Assembly (NCBI RefSeq): GCF_009688945.1
Contig: NZ_AP021874.1
Location: 5,146,001 to 5,210,000, forward strand
Source of the DNA: Desulfosarcina alkanivorans
GTDB lineage: Bacteria > Desulfobacterota > Desulfobacteria > Desulfobacterales > Desulfosarcinaceae
Reading direction: 5' to 3'
DNA: 64,000 nt
Part shown: one piece after another, positions 35,888-44,579 of the stretch
How the letters are laid out: each line of letters starts with the position of its first letter
How positions within the stretch are numbered: position 1 is the stretch's first letter
The notes under the pieces: generated by a model
Told to the model about the DNA's origin: nothing
What the model saw: only the letters and a program-made list of their open reading frames with translations
Database searches by the model: none
Position numbers and translations under genes: made by a program

Positions 35888-36292
35888 CTACGGACAGATA
35901 AAATTGAAGCCGCCACTGCGGTTGGCGCTGTTGCTGGCCACCAGTTTGTTCAGGTCGCAGAACTCACTGGTTGCCATGGAGCCGGTGCCTATATCCACCA
36001 TCCGGCCCTCGGATGCGTAGGCGGTTGCCGGTCCCTGGTCGCCTGTGTTCACCATGGCCTGCCGGATGGCATCTACAACGTCCTGGTCGAATTCAGCGAT
36101 CCGCGTTTGCCGGGGTTTTTCTGTGGCGGCACGCGCAGTGGGTTGAAACGTGCCGTTGACCATCTGCCGCAGTGTGTCAAACTCGGACTGATCCATTCTT
36201 CCCAGGCCAATATCAACGGTTCCCGCCATTGCCACTGCCGCCGTCATGACCATCGCCATCGTTATCGTCGCCATAAAATGTAATTTTTTCAT
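35888..36292 (-). CDS. Exported VDIG-repeat protein 2
   Basis: 134 residues with a signal peptide (MKKLHFMATITMAMVMTAA, cleavage after AMA). Units: TVDIGLGRMDQSEFDTLRQM (from 25), a degenerate central one (about 64-82) and MVDIGTGSMATSEFCDLNKL (from 98). The first and third units are 73 residues apart, against 76 in the paralogue, so the two genes arose by whole-gene duplication after the internal repeats formed. Two Cys residues occur (one within the third unit, one near the C-terminus). GGAGGGTACT precedes the ATG. Function unknown. Confidence 0.75.
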   Translation of the reverse strand: MKKLHFMATITMAMVMTAAVAMAGTVDIGLGRMDQSEFDTLRQMVNGTFQPTARAATEKPRQTRIAEFDQDVVDAIRQAMVNTGDQGPATAYASEGRMVDIGTGSMATSEFCDLNKLVASNSANRSGGFNFICP

Positions 36293-36342
36293 AGTACCCT
36301 CCGTGTGGTTTCAGATCAGAATGCCACTTTGTGGTATTAATA

Positions 36343-36373
36343 TTTATAATTGGTACGAATGACGGCGTGTCAA
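36343..36373 (-). promoter_or_regulatory. Probable promoter of VDIG-repeat protein 2
   Basis: TTGACA (36373-36368) and TATAAA (36348-36343) are 19 bp apart on the minus strand, upstream of the 36292 start. The region also lies upstream of the divergent TetR gene. No full copy of the 14-bp operator is seen, only a weak TGAATTCGAACTT at 36376-36388. Confidence 0.45.
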
Positions 36374-36454
36374 TCTGAATTCGAACTTTTTTTCGCTTTT
36401 ATTGACCGGGCTGCGGGAATTGGGTATGAAACCCAGGCACAAGGAGGGATAGAA

Positions 36455-37063
36455 ATGTCAGAGATGGAGCCAAAAGTCCGAATTCCCCAGCAAAAGCGGA
36501 GCATCGAAACCAAAAACCGTATCTTTGTGGCGGCCAAGGACCAGTTTGCAAAAAACGGTTTTCACGGTACCAACACCAAGGAAATCGCATCGGCGGCCGG
36601 CGTCTCTGTGGGCAGCTTCTACTCTTATTTCAAGGATAAAAAAGAACTGTTCATGGCGATTTTCCGGGAGCACATCGAAGAGAAGATCGTACGGATTCTG
36701 GGCGAGCACCAGGTCGACCCGAACAATCGGAAAGAGAGCGTCTACCGTCTGATCAAGGCCATGCTCGAGGCCCATGAGCCCTACCCCCAGTTCCACCGGG
36801 AAGTGCTTGCCATGCGCTATTCCGACCCGGAAGTCGATGCCGTGTTCACCGAAATGGACCAGCACAGCCTGGGCCACGTGGTCCGCTTCATCGAGCAGTT
36901 TCGCGATAAACTCAGGATTGAGGATATCCATACCGCCGCCCGCATCATTTCCGCCGCCGTTGAAGAGATCATCTGCTCAATCACCATATTTGGCGAGGAC
37001 GGGGATGCCGATCGGCTTATCGACGGCCTGGCGGATATGATTCATCGCTATCTTTTCGATTAG
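36455..37063 (+). CDS. TetR-family transcriptional regulator
   Basis: 202 residues from the ATG at 36455 behind AAGGAGGG; the longer frame to 36350 covers the promoter and is rejected. The helix-turn-helix is FHGTNTKEIASAAGVSVGSF followed by YSYFKDKKELF. The C-terminal ligand domain is unassigned. It is divergent from the VDIG-repeat genes, so control of them is the simplest reading. It converges with, and overlaps by 4 bp, the EamA gene. Confidence 0.9.
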   Translation: MSEMEPKVRIPQQKRSIETKNRIFVAAKDQFAKNGFHGTNTKEIASAAGVSVGSFYSYFKDKKELFMAIFREHIEEKIVRILGEHQVDPNNRKESVYRLIKAMLEAHEPYPQFHREVLAMRYSDPEVDAVFTEMDQHSLGHVVRFIEQFRDKLRIEDIHTAARIISAAVEEIICSITIFGEDGDADRLIDGLADMIHRYLFD

Positions 37064-37947
37064 ACGGCGCTGGCTGCCAGCAGGGCGCCGCATACGGCCA
37101 GCACAATGGCGACCATCCTCGGGAGGGTGACCGGCTCCTTGAGAAAAATGGCAGCCAGAACAAAAGTGAAAATGGTAGACAGCTGGTTCAAGATGGCCGC
37201 TACGGAGACCAGCGTGTATTTGAACCCCGCCAGCCAGGCCAGCATGGCCAGGTAATTGCCCACGATGGATGCCGGCAAAGCGGTTTTCCATTCCGGAGAC
37301 GGCTTCAGCGCCCCCAGAATCGGCCCCCTTTGGGGATGAATCAGGGCGATGATCAGCAGCCCGGCGACGCCGGCAAGGAGCCTGGCAAAACTGGCCCACA
37401 GGACGTGCGTCTGTTCCAGAAGCGGTTTGACCATGACGATGCTCGCCGCGATCAGGGCCACGGCCAACACCCCGTAGAACAATCCGACGATAAAATCATG
37501 CCGGGATATCGCCACCGCTGGACCGGACCAGGAACCGGCGCCGATGGCAGCAACCACCAGCAGGGCGCCCAGCATTCCCTTCAGCCCGATGGCCTCATCG
37601 AGAAACAGGGCGGATATGAGGATAATCAGCGGGAGGTAGAGGCAGTCCACCACGGCCCACAGGCCGGCGCCGAGCCGTTTGAGGGCCATGAAAAAAAAGG
37701 TGTCGGCCAGGGTGATGCCCAGCACGCCCGAAATGCAGAACATCATCCAGTCGTGGGAAGGGCGCAAGGGGAACAGCGGTACGCCAGCAATCCAGAGCGT
37801 GGGCACCAGTAAAATCAGGGTGACCACGCCTTTGAACAGGTTCAGGGCCATCGGAGAGAACGACTCGCCGCTTTTCTTGAACATGATCACGGCGGAGGCC
37901 CAGAACAGGGCGGCGCCTGTCGAGCAGACGATGCCGATCAGTTGCAT
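37060..37947 (-). CDS. EamA/DMT-family transporter
   Basis: 295 residues, about ten membrane helices in two EamA repeats (residues about 4-135 and 150-290). The end of the first repeat has LYLPLIILISALFLDEAIGL and of the second FTFVLAAIFLKEPVTLPRM, the usual Glu-Pro/Glu-Ala pattern. Substrate unknown. It is 28 bp downstream of the long gene starting at 39723 and may share its transcript. Confidence 0.9.
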   Translation of the reverse strand: MQLIGIVCSTGAALFWASAVIMFKKSGESFSPMALNLFKGVVTLILLVPTLWIAGVPLFPLRPSHDWMMFCISGVLGITLADTFFFMALKRLGAGLWAVVDCLYLPLIILISALFLDEAIGLKGMLGALLVVAAIGAGSWSGPAVAISRHDFIVGLFYGVLAVALIAASIVMVKPLLEQTHVLWASFARLLAGVAGLLIIALIHPQRGPILGALKPSPEWKTALPASIVGNYLAMLAWLAGFKYTLVSVAAILNQLSTIFTFVLAAIFLKEPVTLPRMVAIVLAVCGALLAASAV

Positions 37948-37974
37948 GAAGGAACCTTACGGTTAATGATCGAT

Positions 37975-39723
37975 TCAGGACCGGAGCAGAAAAAGATGAA
38001 CATGGCGCGGGTCAAGGTTGCCGGACCGAACCGGCGCCAGTTCGTTTTCCAGTTCGTCGAAAAGGGCCTCGAATACCCTCCCCAGGCGATCGGAGAGATC
38101 CGCGGGCGGCTGACCCGACGCCCGGGCTGCCCAGTGCAGAAAATTGGCCTTTTTTTCATCGCCAATCACCCGAAAGCCCTGCCGGTCGGTCCACAAGGCC
38201 TTGAAAAAGTGTCTGAAATCGGAAAGCGGAACGGCGATGCTCCGCGTTTGTCCATCCATCGGCGGCAATTTGAGCGACGCCCTGGCCCACAGGGTGAGCA
38301 GGAGGTTTTTGTAGGTCACCAGACGCTCCTCCTCGATGCCGGCCATGGGGGTGTCCATGTCCGCCAGAAGTCCATCGATGGCCGCCACCTGATCCAGACT
38401 TCGACCGGTTGCCCTGATTTCATCCTGGGTCTGAAAATCGCGGTAATTGGACCCGGTGCTTGACGGGTCGTAGAACTTCGGGGCATCGATCAGCAGCCCT
38501 CCCAGCAAGCCCAGCCAGGCCTCGTCCCAGAAGGTGAGCGCCACCTGCTGGGCCTGGCACCAGCTCTTTCTGCGCCAGCGGCCGGCCCGCCATTTAAGCT
38601 GCAGGGCGCCGGCGAAACCGGTCCTGAAGATGTCAACCAGCAAATGGCGCCGCAGCCGTGCCGATGCCTCCATTTCGAGAACGCCACCGGCGTTTTCAGT
38701 CATCACCTCAAGCCCGATGGACAGGTAGCCGGCGACCTTGGCCACCACCGCCTTCAGCTGATCGCGGCCCCGGATGACGGTCTGGTCGGCCGAGATGACC
38801 TGGTTGCAGAGGCTGGCCAGCTCGATCTGGAGCTGCTGGACCACATGGGCGTCGCGGATCGTTTTCAGGGCGCGCACGAAGAGGCTGTCCCCCTCTAGAA
38901 AGGTGTCGGTAAACTGGGGCACCGGAAAAGGGACCCCCTCCGGCGACACAGGGGGCATCGCTTTTTTTCCCCTGGTGGCCAGGTCTCCCGGCCTCAAGGG
39001 TTGATAAACGCCGACTGCCTCGTAAAAAGGCAGAAACCCTTTTTCGCCAAGCCGGACATTGCGCAACCGGAACAGCTCCTCTTCGATTTCACCCGGAATC
39101 ACGCTGGCCGCCTCCAGCAGCAGTCCCTGATAGCGCGGATGATCGAAAAGCGACAGCCGCCGAAGCAGCTGGGAAAGCATTTCATCGCGCCTGCGTTTGA
39201 CCGTTTCCTCTTCCGGGGTGGCGACGGGATAGTCCACGAAGCGGACGTAGAAGGTGTCGTCATCGGTAAAAAAACCGTCTCCCAGATCCGATGGGGCCTG
39301 GTCCGCCTCCCTGACCCGCAGTTCGATATTTCTGAACAATACTATTTCCAGGAATTCAAGTTTTTCGTCAAAACACCACTTGACCAGCCGATCAGGGTCC
39401 GCCTGCAGCATCAACTGCAGCCAGGTGACCGCCTGCTGATAGTTCAGCTGATCTTTATTCCAGACCTCCATGTCCAGAAAATAGTCCCACTGGCGGTTGG
39501 AGGCCAGGGCAACCAGCGGGAGGGCATCCGCCGGGCCGATGTCATGAATCAGAAAATGCAGGTCCTCTTCGGGAAACGAATGGACAAGCGCTGCCGGTTG
39601 GGGGTGGCCGAGAATCGCTGCTTTCGCATGCTCTGCAGACCCGGACAGGATGCGACGGCGTTCGTCGGCCAGCTGTCTGAGCCGATCGGCATGGGTGCGG
39701 ACGGGGGGTTGGTGTGGCGCCAC
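37975..39723 (-). CDS. Conserved protein of unknown function (resembles DUF6178)
   Basis: 582 residues, soluble and mostly helical, with no signal peptide. Conserved-looking phrases are ALVHSFPEEDLHFLIHDIGP near the N-terminus, QWDYFLDMEVWNKDQLN and DDTFYVRFVDYP. The layout resembles the DUF6178 family of deltaproteobacteria, recalled from memory and not verified. No catalytic motif is seen. The start (ATG at 39723) is the longest available; no strong ribosome site was found. Confidence 0.75.
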   Translation of the reverse strand: MAPHQPPVRTHADRLRQLADERRRILSGSAEHAKAAILGHPQPAALVHSFPEEDLHFLIHDIGPADALPLVALASNRQWDYFLDMEVWNKDQLNYQQAVTWLQLMLQADPDRLVKWCFDEKLEFLEIVLFRNIELRVREADQAPSDLGDGFFTDDDTFYVRFVDYPVATPEEETVKRRRDEMLSQLLRRLSLFDHPRYQGLLLEAASVIPGEIEEELFRLRNVRLGEKGFLPFYEAVGVYQPLRPGDLATRGKKAMPPVSPEGVPFPVPQFTDTFLEGDSLFVRALKTIRDAHVVQQLQIELASLCNQVISADQTVIRGRDQLKAVVAKVAGYLSIGLEVMTENAGGVLEMEASARLRRHLLVDIFRTGFAGALQLKWRAGRWRRKSWCQAQQVALTFWDEAWLGLLGGLLIDAPKFYDPSSTGSNYRDFQTQDEIRATGRSLDQVAAIDGLLADMDTPMAGIEEERLVTYKNLLLTLWARASLKLPPMDGQTRSIAVPLSDFRHFFKALWTDRQGFRVIGDEKKANFLHWAARASGQPPADLSDRLGRVFEALFDELENELAPVRSGNLDPRHVHLFLLRS

Positions 39724-39801
39724 GGGATGGGTGTTCCTCCTGGTTGATGGTTTGGCCTACAATAATCAGAAAAATATAAAAAACAAGCGGTTCAATGGGC
39801 G

Positions 39802-41022
39802 TCAACTTCGGGCCCGGCCGGTAATGCGCAACAGCAGCAGAAGGCCGGGGATGGCGATCAGGGTGCAGAAGATGAAAAAGCCCTGCCAGCCCATGAGGGT
39901 GGCCAGGTAACCGGTGGGAGCTGCGGCCAGGACCCGGGGGATGCCCATCAGGCTGGTCAGCAGGGCGTACTGGGTGGCGGTAAAACGCTTGTCCGTGATG
40001 CTGGCCATGTAGGCGGCATAGGCCGAGGTGCCCATGCCGCCGCTCAGGTTTTCGAACGCGATCACCGCCGACAGGGCCGCCAGGCTCGGGCCGATGGTTG
40101 CCAGCAGGAAAAATCCCGCGGTAGAGAGGGCCTGAAGGATGCCGAAGATCCACAGGCTGCGGACAATGCCCAGGCGGATCATGGCAATCCCTCCGGTAAT
40201 GGTGCCGCCCACGGTGGCCCAGAATCCGAACAGCTTGACCACGGCTCCGATCTGGGTTTTGGAAAAACCGATGTCCAGGTAGAATGGGGTCGTCATGGCC
40301 GCGGCCATCGTGTCGCCGATTTTGTACATCAGGATGAACGCCAGAATCCACAGGGCATGTGAACGACTGAAGTATTCCACCAGCGGATCCACCACGGCGG
40401 CCTTGAGGGAGACGGGAAAAGACGGCACCCGGGGTTCAGGCGTCAGCACCGTGGTGATCACCCCCGGCAGCAGGCACAGGGCCATGATCAGGTAAACCAG
40501 GGAATAGGGGATGTGGTCGGCCAGAATCAGACCCCCTCCGGAGGCCAGGAGCATGCCGACCCGATAGCCGTTGATGTACAGGGAGGACCCCAGGCCCAGC
40601 TCCCGGTCGGGCAGGTCCTCCCGCCGGTAGGCATCCACCACGATGTCCTGGGATGCACTGAAAAACGATACCGCCAAGGCGGCCAGGGCCAGCAGTTCGG
40701 GGTGAGCCGCCGGATTGTTGAATCCCAGCCAGACCAGGGAGGCCATCAGCGCCAGCTGCGAAACCAGCAGCCACCCCCGCCGGCGCCCCAAAAACGGAAG
40801 CGCGTAGCGATCGAACACGGGCGACCAGAAAAACTTGAGGGTGTAGGGCAGGCCGACCAGGGACATGAGCCCGATGGTGGTCAGGTCCACCCCGGCCTCC
40901 TTCATCCACGCCTGAAGCACGCTCAGGGTGAGCAGGAGTGGCAGGCCGCAGGAAAACCCCATCACCAGCGCCACCAGCATGCGCCGGTTGATTACGGTGG
41001 TGGCGAGTCGCTGTGGGTTCAT
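39802..41022 (-). CDS. ampG: AmpG-like MFS permease
   Basis: 406 residues from the ATG at 41022 (MNPQRLATTVINRRMLV); the upstream 25 codons are rejected. About twelve helices. GFSCGLPLLLTLSVLQAWMK, LPYTLKFFWSPVFDRYALP and QDIVVDAYRREDL are hallmark AmpG sequences. AmpG imports anhydro-muropeptides from the periplasm for wall recycling. No beta-lactamase or ampR gene is nearby. Related transporters of the same subfamily can carry other glycosyl cargo, so substrate is likely but not certain. Confidence 0.88.
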   Translation of the reverse strand: MNPQRLATTVINRRMLVALVMGFSCGLPLLLTLSVLQAWMKEAGVDLTTIGLMSLVGLPYTLKFFWSPVFDRYALPFLGRRRGWLLVSQLALMASLVWLGFNNPAAHPELLALAALAVSFFSASQDIVVDAYRREDLPDRELGLGSSLYINGYRVGMLLASGGGLILADHIPYSLVYLIMALCLLPGVITTVLTPEPRVPSFPVSLKAAVVDPLVEYFSRSHALWILAFILMYKIGDTMAAAMTTPFYLDIGFSKTQIGAVVKLFGFWATVGGTITGGIAMIRLGIVRSLWIFGILQALSTAGFFLLATIGPSLAALSAVIAFENLSGGMGTSAYAAYMASITDKRFTATQYALLTSLMGIPRVLAAAPTGYLATLMGWQGFFIFCTLIAIPGLLLLLRITGRARS

Positions 41023-41110
41023 AGAATTCACATGCCTTGGGTATGATGTAAAAAGGGCGGCAGAAAGAATCTCAGCCGCCCTTACAACTATCTTCATAAT
41101 ATGGTTTTGT

Positions 41111-41353
41111 TCAAGTATTCAGGTTTTGGGGGTGCTTTCTCAACTGATGGAAGAACAGCAAAATGATATTCAGCTCTACGCACCCAACGATGAAAAAGTT
41201 AAGAATGACAAAATGGTTTGGGGCCAAATTCTTATAGAACGAGATCCCGGCGATCATTCCAAGGATGACCAAGCTCAAAAAGCAGCTGCTGGCGAATGTA
41301 GCCTGACGAATTACCGAAAAGGCCGTTTGAAGCGTTCTTTTTTGATCGTTCAT
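41111..41353 (-). CDS. Small two-helix membrane protein
   Basis: 80 residues with two helices (FLSLVILGMIAGISFY and HFVILNFFIVGCVELNIILLF, the latter quoted in part). A strong AAAGGAGGG precedes the ATG by a few bases, so I accept it as a gene. Family and function unknown. It lies between pckG and the ampG-like gene on the same strand. Confidence 0.65.
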   Translation of the reverse strand: MNDQKRTLQTAFSVIRQATFASSCFLSLVILGMIAGISFYKNLAPNHFVILNFFIVGCVELNIILLFFHQLRKHPQNLNT

Positions 41354-41387
41354 CGGGTACCCTCCTTTCAGTATTCATCAGTAGTTT

Positions 41388-43355
41388 TTACTTTTCAAGC
41401 TGCTCCGGCGTGACGACGGGGCCGAATTGGGTTTTCAGGGCGATCAAGCCATCGCGCTGTTCCCGAAGGACATCGAACAATTGTCCGGGTATGTTTTCCT
41501 CCCTGCCGTAGGCAGCGGTCTGAAGGTCGATTCGGGCCAGGATGTTATCCACGTAAAGGGAAAATTGCTGGTCGTAGAGCGTTTTGGGGTAGGGTTTGTC
41601 GATCAGGGTTTCAAAAAGGGCCTTCAAGTCGTCATAGCGGGGAAGGAAACCGATCGGCGTCTCGATGGCGTCCACGTCGCCGTGGGTGCGCCGCTCCAGC
41701 CAGCCCAGCCAGACCTTGACATCCTTTTTTTCTCCCAGCAGTTTTCTGCTGCTGCCGCCCCGGGCTTCATGAGTGAGAAAATAGTTCAGCCCGGCCAGGA
41801 TCGGCCGTTTGTCGTCGGCAATGGCGGAACTGCCGAAAAAATCGAATTGCGCCTTCATGTAGTCGCCCAATGCGCCGGGAATAAATGGCGCGTTGGCCCA
41901 TGGCGCCCGTTTCACGCCGCTGGCGCCCACTTCCGTGGCCGTGGCCGCCGAGACGATGCAGGCCCCGATGACGACGCCATGCTCGGCATTTTTTGCGGCC
42001 CATACCGGCGGCATGGTGTCGCTGTCCCGGCCGCTGTAAGTGATCACGCGGGTTTCCACGCCTTCCGGCGCTTCGGTTTTCTCCGAGTAGTTGGCCAGGG
42101 CGGTTGAGGAGATGGTGCACCGGGCGTTGGGATGGGAGATGGGGATCTCATTGCCGCCGGCATCCTTCAGCCCTTTTTTCCAGGGGCCTTGAAAATTGCG
42201 GCCACGGATGGGTTGGGCCTCGCCGTTTCCGGTCCAGTGGGGGGTGCCGTTTTCATCGATCAGCACGTTGGACCAGATGACTTCGGAACCGGGATTCCTC
42301 AGCCGGTCCATGAGCATCGGATCGCCTTCCCGGTTGACATCTTCCACGATGCCGAAGATGCCGCATTCCGGGTTGATGGAACGCACACTGCCGTTGCTGT
42401 CGATCCACATCTGGGCCAGGTCATCCCCGACAAAATGGTTGCCGGCCATGGCGGTCGTGGTTTTACCGCAGCCGGACGGTGCGGCGCCGGCCACCCAGGT
42501 CACCCGGCCGCCGGGGCCGCTGATGCCGGTGATGAACATGTGTTCGGCCAGTTCTCTGCCGCCGCCTTCATAGACCGCTTTGTCCACCGAAAAACGGTGG
42601 TTGCCTTTTTTCAGGAGCAGGGTGTTGCCCGCATACGTGCAGTTGAACGAGTAGGTCGTGCGGTGGCTCCGGTCCATGAAAACCCGCGCATTGGGCAGGT
42701 CCTCGGGGCGGTTGAGGCCTTCACTGTGGACGTTGGTGTAAAAATGTCCCAGCCGTTCCACCTCCTTTTCGAAATCCGAAAAAGCATTGCGATAGAGGAT
42801 TTCGGCACTGTGGGAGACGTATGCGGAACTGGTGATTTCAAGGGCGGGATTGGATGCTGCCGCTCCCACGGGGCCGCGGATATAGAGTCCCACCACCATG
42901 GTACTGCCGGCCATGATGCCGCCCATTTTTTCCCGGACGTCAACCAGGGCATCCTCCCTGAGGATTTTGTTGGCCAGACTGCTGATTTTTTCATCGGGGT
43001 TGGCGATGTAAAAGGTGCGGTCGATGATGCGGCCCTGCTCCTCTTTCAGGTCATGGTGAATCGTATGCCCTTCCATGGGCAATATGGCCTCTTCACCCTT
43101 GTAAAGGGCCAGCCGGCGGATAAACTGGCAATCCGCTTCGGACCCCGTGTTGATAAAAACCCGGGCCGGATCACACATGGCAATGGCGTTGGCGATTTTT
43201 AACAGGATCTCCGGGTGGCTCAGGGTTCGTATGCGGGACAGGTGCTCCCCGTCCAGCCTTTTTTCGAACAGGGCCTGGGCCTGTTCGATGGTCTGGATCC
43301 CCCCGATCTCACGTACAATGTCAATCCCCTCATTTTTTTTCAACATGCCGTTCAT
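41388..43355 (-). CDS. pckG: Phosphoenolpyruvate carboxykinase (GTP)
   Basis: 655 residues, as expected for the GTP-dependent class. The P-loop is AAPSGCGKTTTAM; the metal and substrate region DDLAQMWIDSNG and NPECGIFGIVEDVN, and the guanine-binding FPxxx region GRNFQGPWKKG are recognised. It converts oxaloacetate to PEP for gluconeogenesis, or the reverse. AGAAGGG lies directly before the ATG at 43355; an ATG at 43346 gives a better ribosome spacing and is an alternative start. Confidence 0.95.
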   Translation of the reverse strand: MNGMLKKNEGIDIVREIGGIQTIEQAQALFEKRLDGEHLSRIRTLSHPEILLKIANAIAMCDPARVFINTGSEADCQFIRRLALYKGEEAILPMEGHTIHHDLKEEQGRIIDRTFYIANPDEKISSLANKILREDALVDVREKMGGIMAGSTMVVGLYIRGPVGAAASNPALEITSSAYVSHSAEILYRNAFSDFEKEVERLGHFYTNVHSEGLNRPEDLPNARVFMDRSHRTTYSFNCTYAGNTLLLKKGNHRFSVDKAVYEGGGRELAEHMFITGISGPGGRVTWVAGAAPSGCGKTTTAMAGNHFVGDDLAQMWIDSNGSVRSINPECGIFGIVEDVNREGDPMLMDRLRNPGSEVIWSNVLIDENGTPHWTGNGEAQPIRGRNFQGPWKKGLKDAGGNEIPISHPNARCTISSTALANYSEKTEAPEGVETRVITYSGRDSDTMPPVWAAKNAEHGVVIGACIVSAATATEVGASGVKRAPWANAPFIPGALGDYMKAQFDFFGSSAIADDKRPILAGLNYFLTHEARGGSSRKLLGEKKDVKVWLGWLERRTHGDVDAIETPIGFLPRYDDLKALFETLIDKPYPKTLYDQQFSLYVDNILARIDLQTAAYGREENIPGQLFDVLREQRDGLIALKTQFGPVVTPEQLEK

Positions 43356-43397
43356 CCCTTCTCGACGGTAAACAATTAAAAACCGGCGCTCACGAAG

Positions 43398-44060
43398 TCA
43401 GCCCTGTTGCGATGGGCTCTGGCAACCGACAATTTCCGGCGCCGGCATTTGCTGGTCAATCCATTTCAACACCTTGTCAAACTCGTCTTGAACTTCACGC
43501 AGCGCCTTGCCCCGGTGGCTGACACGGCTTTTTTCGGCCATGGTCAACTGGGCGAATGTCTTGTCCAGCGGCGGATAAAAGAAAATCGGGTCGTAGCCAA
43601 ACCCATTGGTGCCGGCAGGCGCATGGGCGATCGTTCCTTCGCAGCGTCCCTCATAGGTCAATGCCGGTCCGGTGGGAACGGCAATGGAAATCACACATTC
43701 AAAAGCGGCCGACCGGTCGGGTTGGTCTTCAAGTTCCCCGAGCAGTTTGCTGCAACGCTGGGCATCGCTGGCATCGGGACCGGCATAGCGGGCGCTGTGG
43801 ACACCCGGAGCGCCGTCTAACGCCGTTACGACCAGTCCCGAATCGTCCGAAAGGGCCGGATAGCCCAGTACCCTGGCGGTGAAGCTGGCTTTCTTGTAGG
43901 CATTTTCATCAAAGGTGTCACCGTCTTCGACAACTTCCGGGATGGGACCGAAATCATCCAGATTTTTGATGCTGATCGGAAAGGCGTCCAGCAGATCCCG
44001 GATCTCGGCAGTCTTGCCTTTGTTGCGCGTGGCAATCACAAGTATCCTGTTTCTTTTCAT
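43398..44060 (-). CDS. rdgB: XTP/dITP pyrophosphatase (RdgB/HAM1)
   Basis: 220 residues. The opening ILVIATRNKGKTAEIRDLL, followed by DTFDENAYKKA, LSDDSGLVV, HSARYAG and TNGFGYDPIF, covers every conserved block of the family. It cleaves non-canonical purine triphosphates such as XTP and dITP to keep them out of DNA. It lies 42 bp upstream of pckG on the same strand. Confidence 0.95.
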   Translation of the reverse strand: MKRNRILVIATRNKGKTAEIRDLLDAFPISIKNLDDFGPIPEVVEDGDTFDENAYKKASFTARVLGYPALSDDSGLVVTALDGAPGVHSARYAGPDASDAQRCSKLLGELEDQPDRSAAFECVISIAVPTGPALTYEGRCEGTIAHAPAGTNGFGYDPIFFYPPLDKTFAQLTMAEKSRVSHRGKALREVQDEFDKVLKWIDQQMPAPEIVGCQSPSQQG

Positions 44061-44344
44061 AATACCTCTAATCTGGTGGGAAGAAACTTAAATGCATTAA
44101 CACAAAAGCGGGTAAACATCCAGCACTATCCGGCCGGCCGGAAGGGCCCGTCGAGCCACTGCGGTACGATGGCAAAACGCCGTTTGATGATTATCATTTT
44201 TATGATGGATCGCAGGCGCGGCCCTTGTTTTTCCGAAAGGGGACCCGCGTTCCATCGACCGGTCAACATCGTTTTCCGGAACGCCCCAAATCATCATGCG
44301 CCCCGGAAGAAGGGGACTGTATGGCACATACAGGAGGTTTCATC

Positions 44345-44509
44345 ATGTCCGAAAAGAGATCCGACGAACGAAAAACGGATGGCAAGAACAGGTCGAATCC
44401 CGGCGACCATCGCGTTGCCGATAGCTGCGGTTGTTTTTACGTGGTCGACCCATGCGGCTGCCGGGTCGTGGATCCCTGCGGTTGTTATGTGAGTCAGTGC
44501 TGTTCTTAG
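44345..44509 (+). CDS. Cys-rich CGC-repeat peptide
   Basis: 54 residues from the ATG at 44345 behind CAGGAGG. A hydrophilic, charged leader of about 24 residues (MSEKRSDERKTDGKNRSNPG) precedes a core with SCGCFYVV, DPCGCRVV, DPCGCYV and QCCS. This gives eight cysteines in about 27 residues in a near-regular 8-residue repeat, D-P-C-G-C-x-V-V. There is no signal peptide. Such a core could bind metal, form a beta-helix-like stack with disulfides, or be the target of a modifying enzyme (leader-core layout). No maturation gene is adjacent; a radical SAM gene lies 1.5 kb away. Family unrecognised. Confidence 0.65.
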   Translation: MSEKRSDERKTDGKNRSNPGDHRVADSCGCFYVVDPCGCRVVDPCGCYVSQCCS

Positions 44510-44579
44510 CCACCCTTGCCGTTATTGATGGCATATCCAAATCCTTAGGGGCTTGTCCATCGGGCAGCCCCTTCCATTT

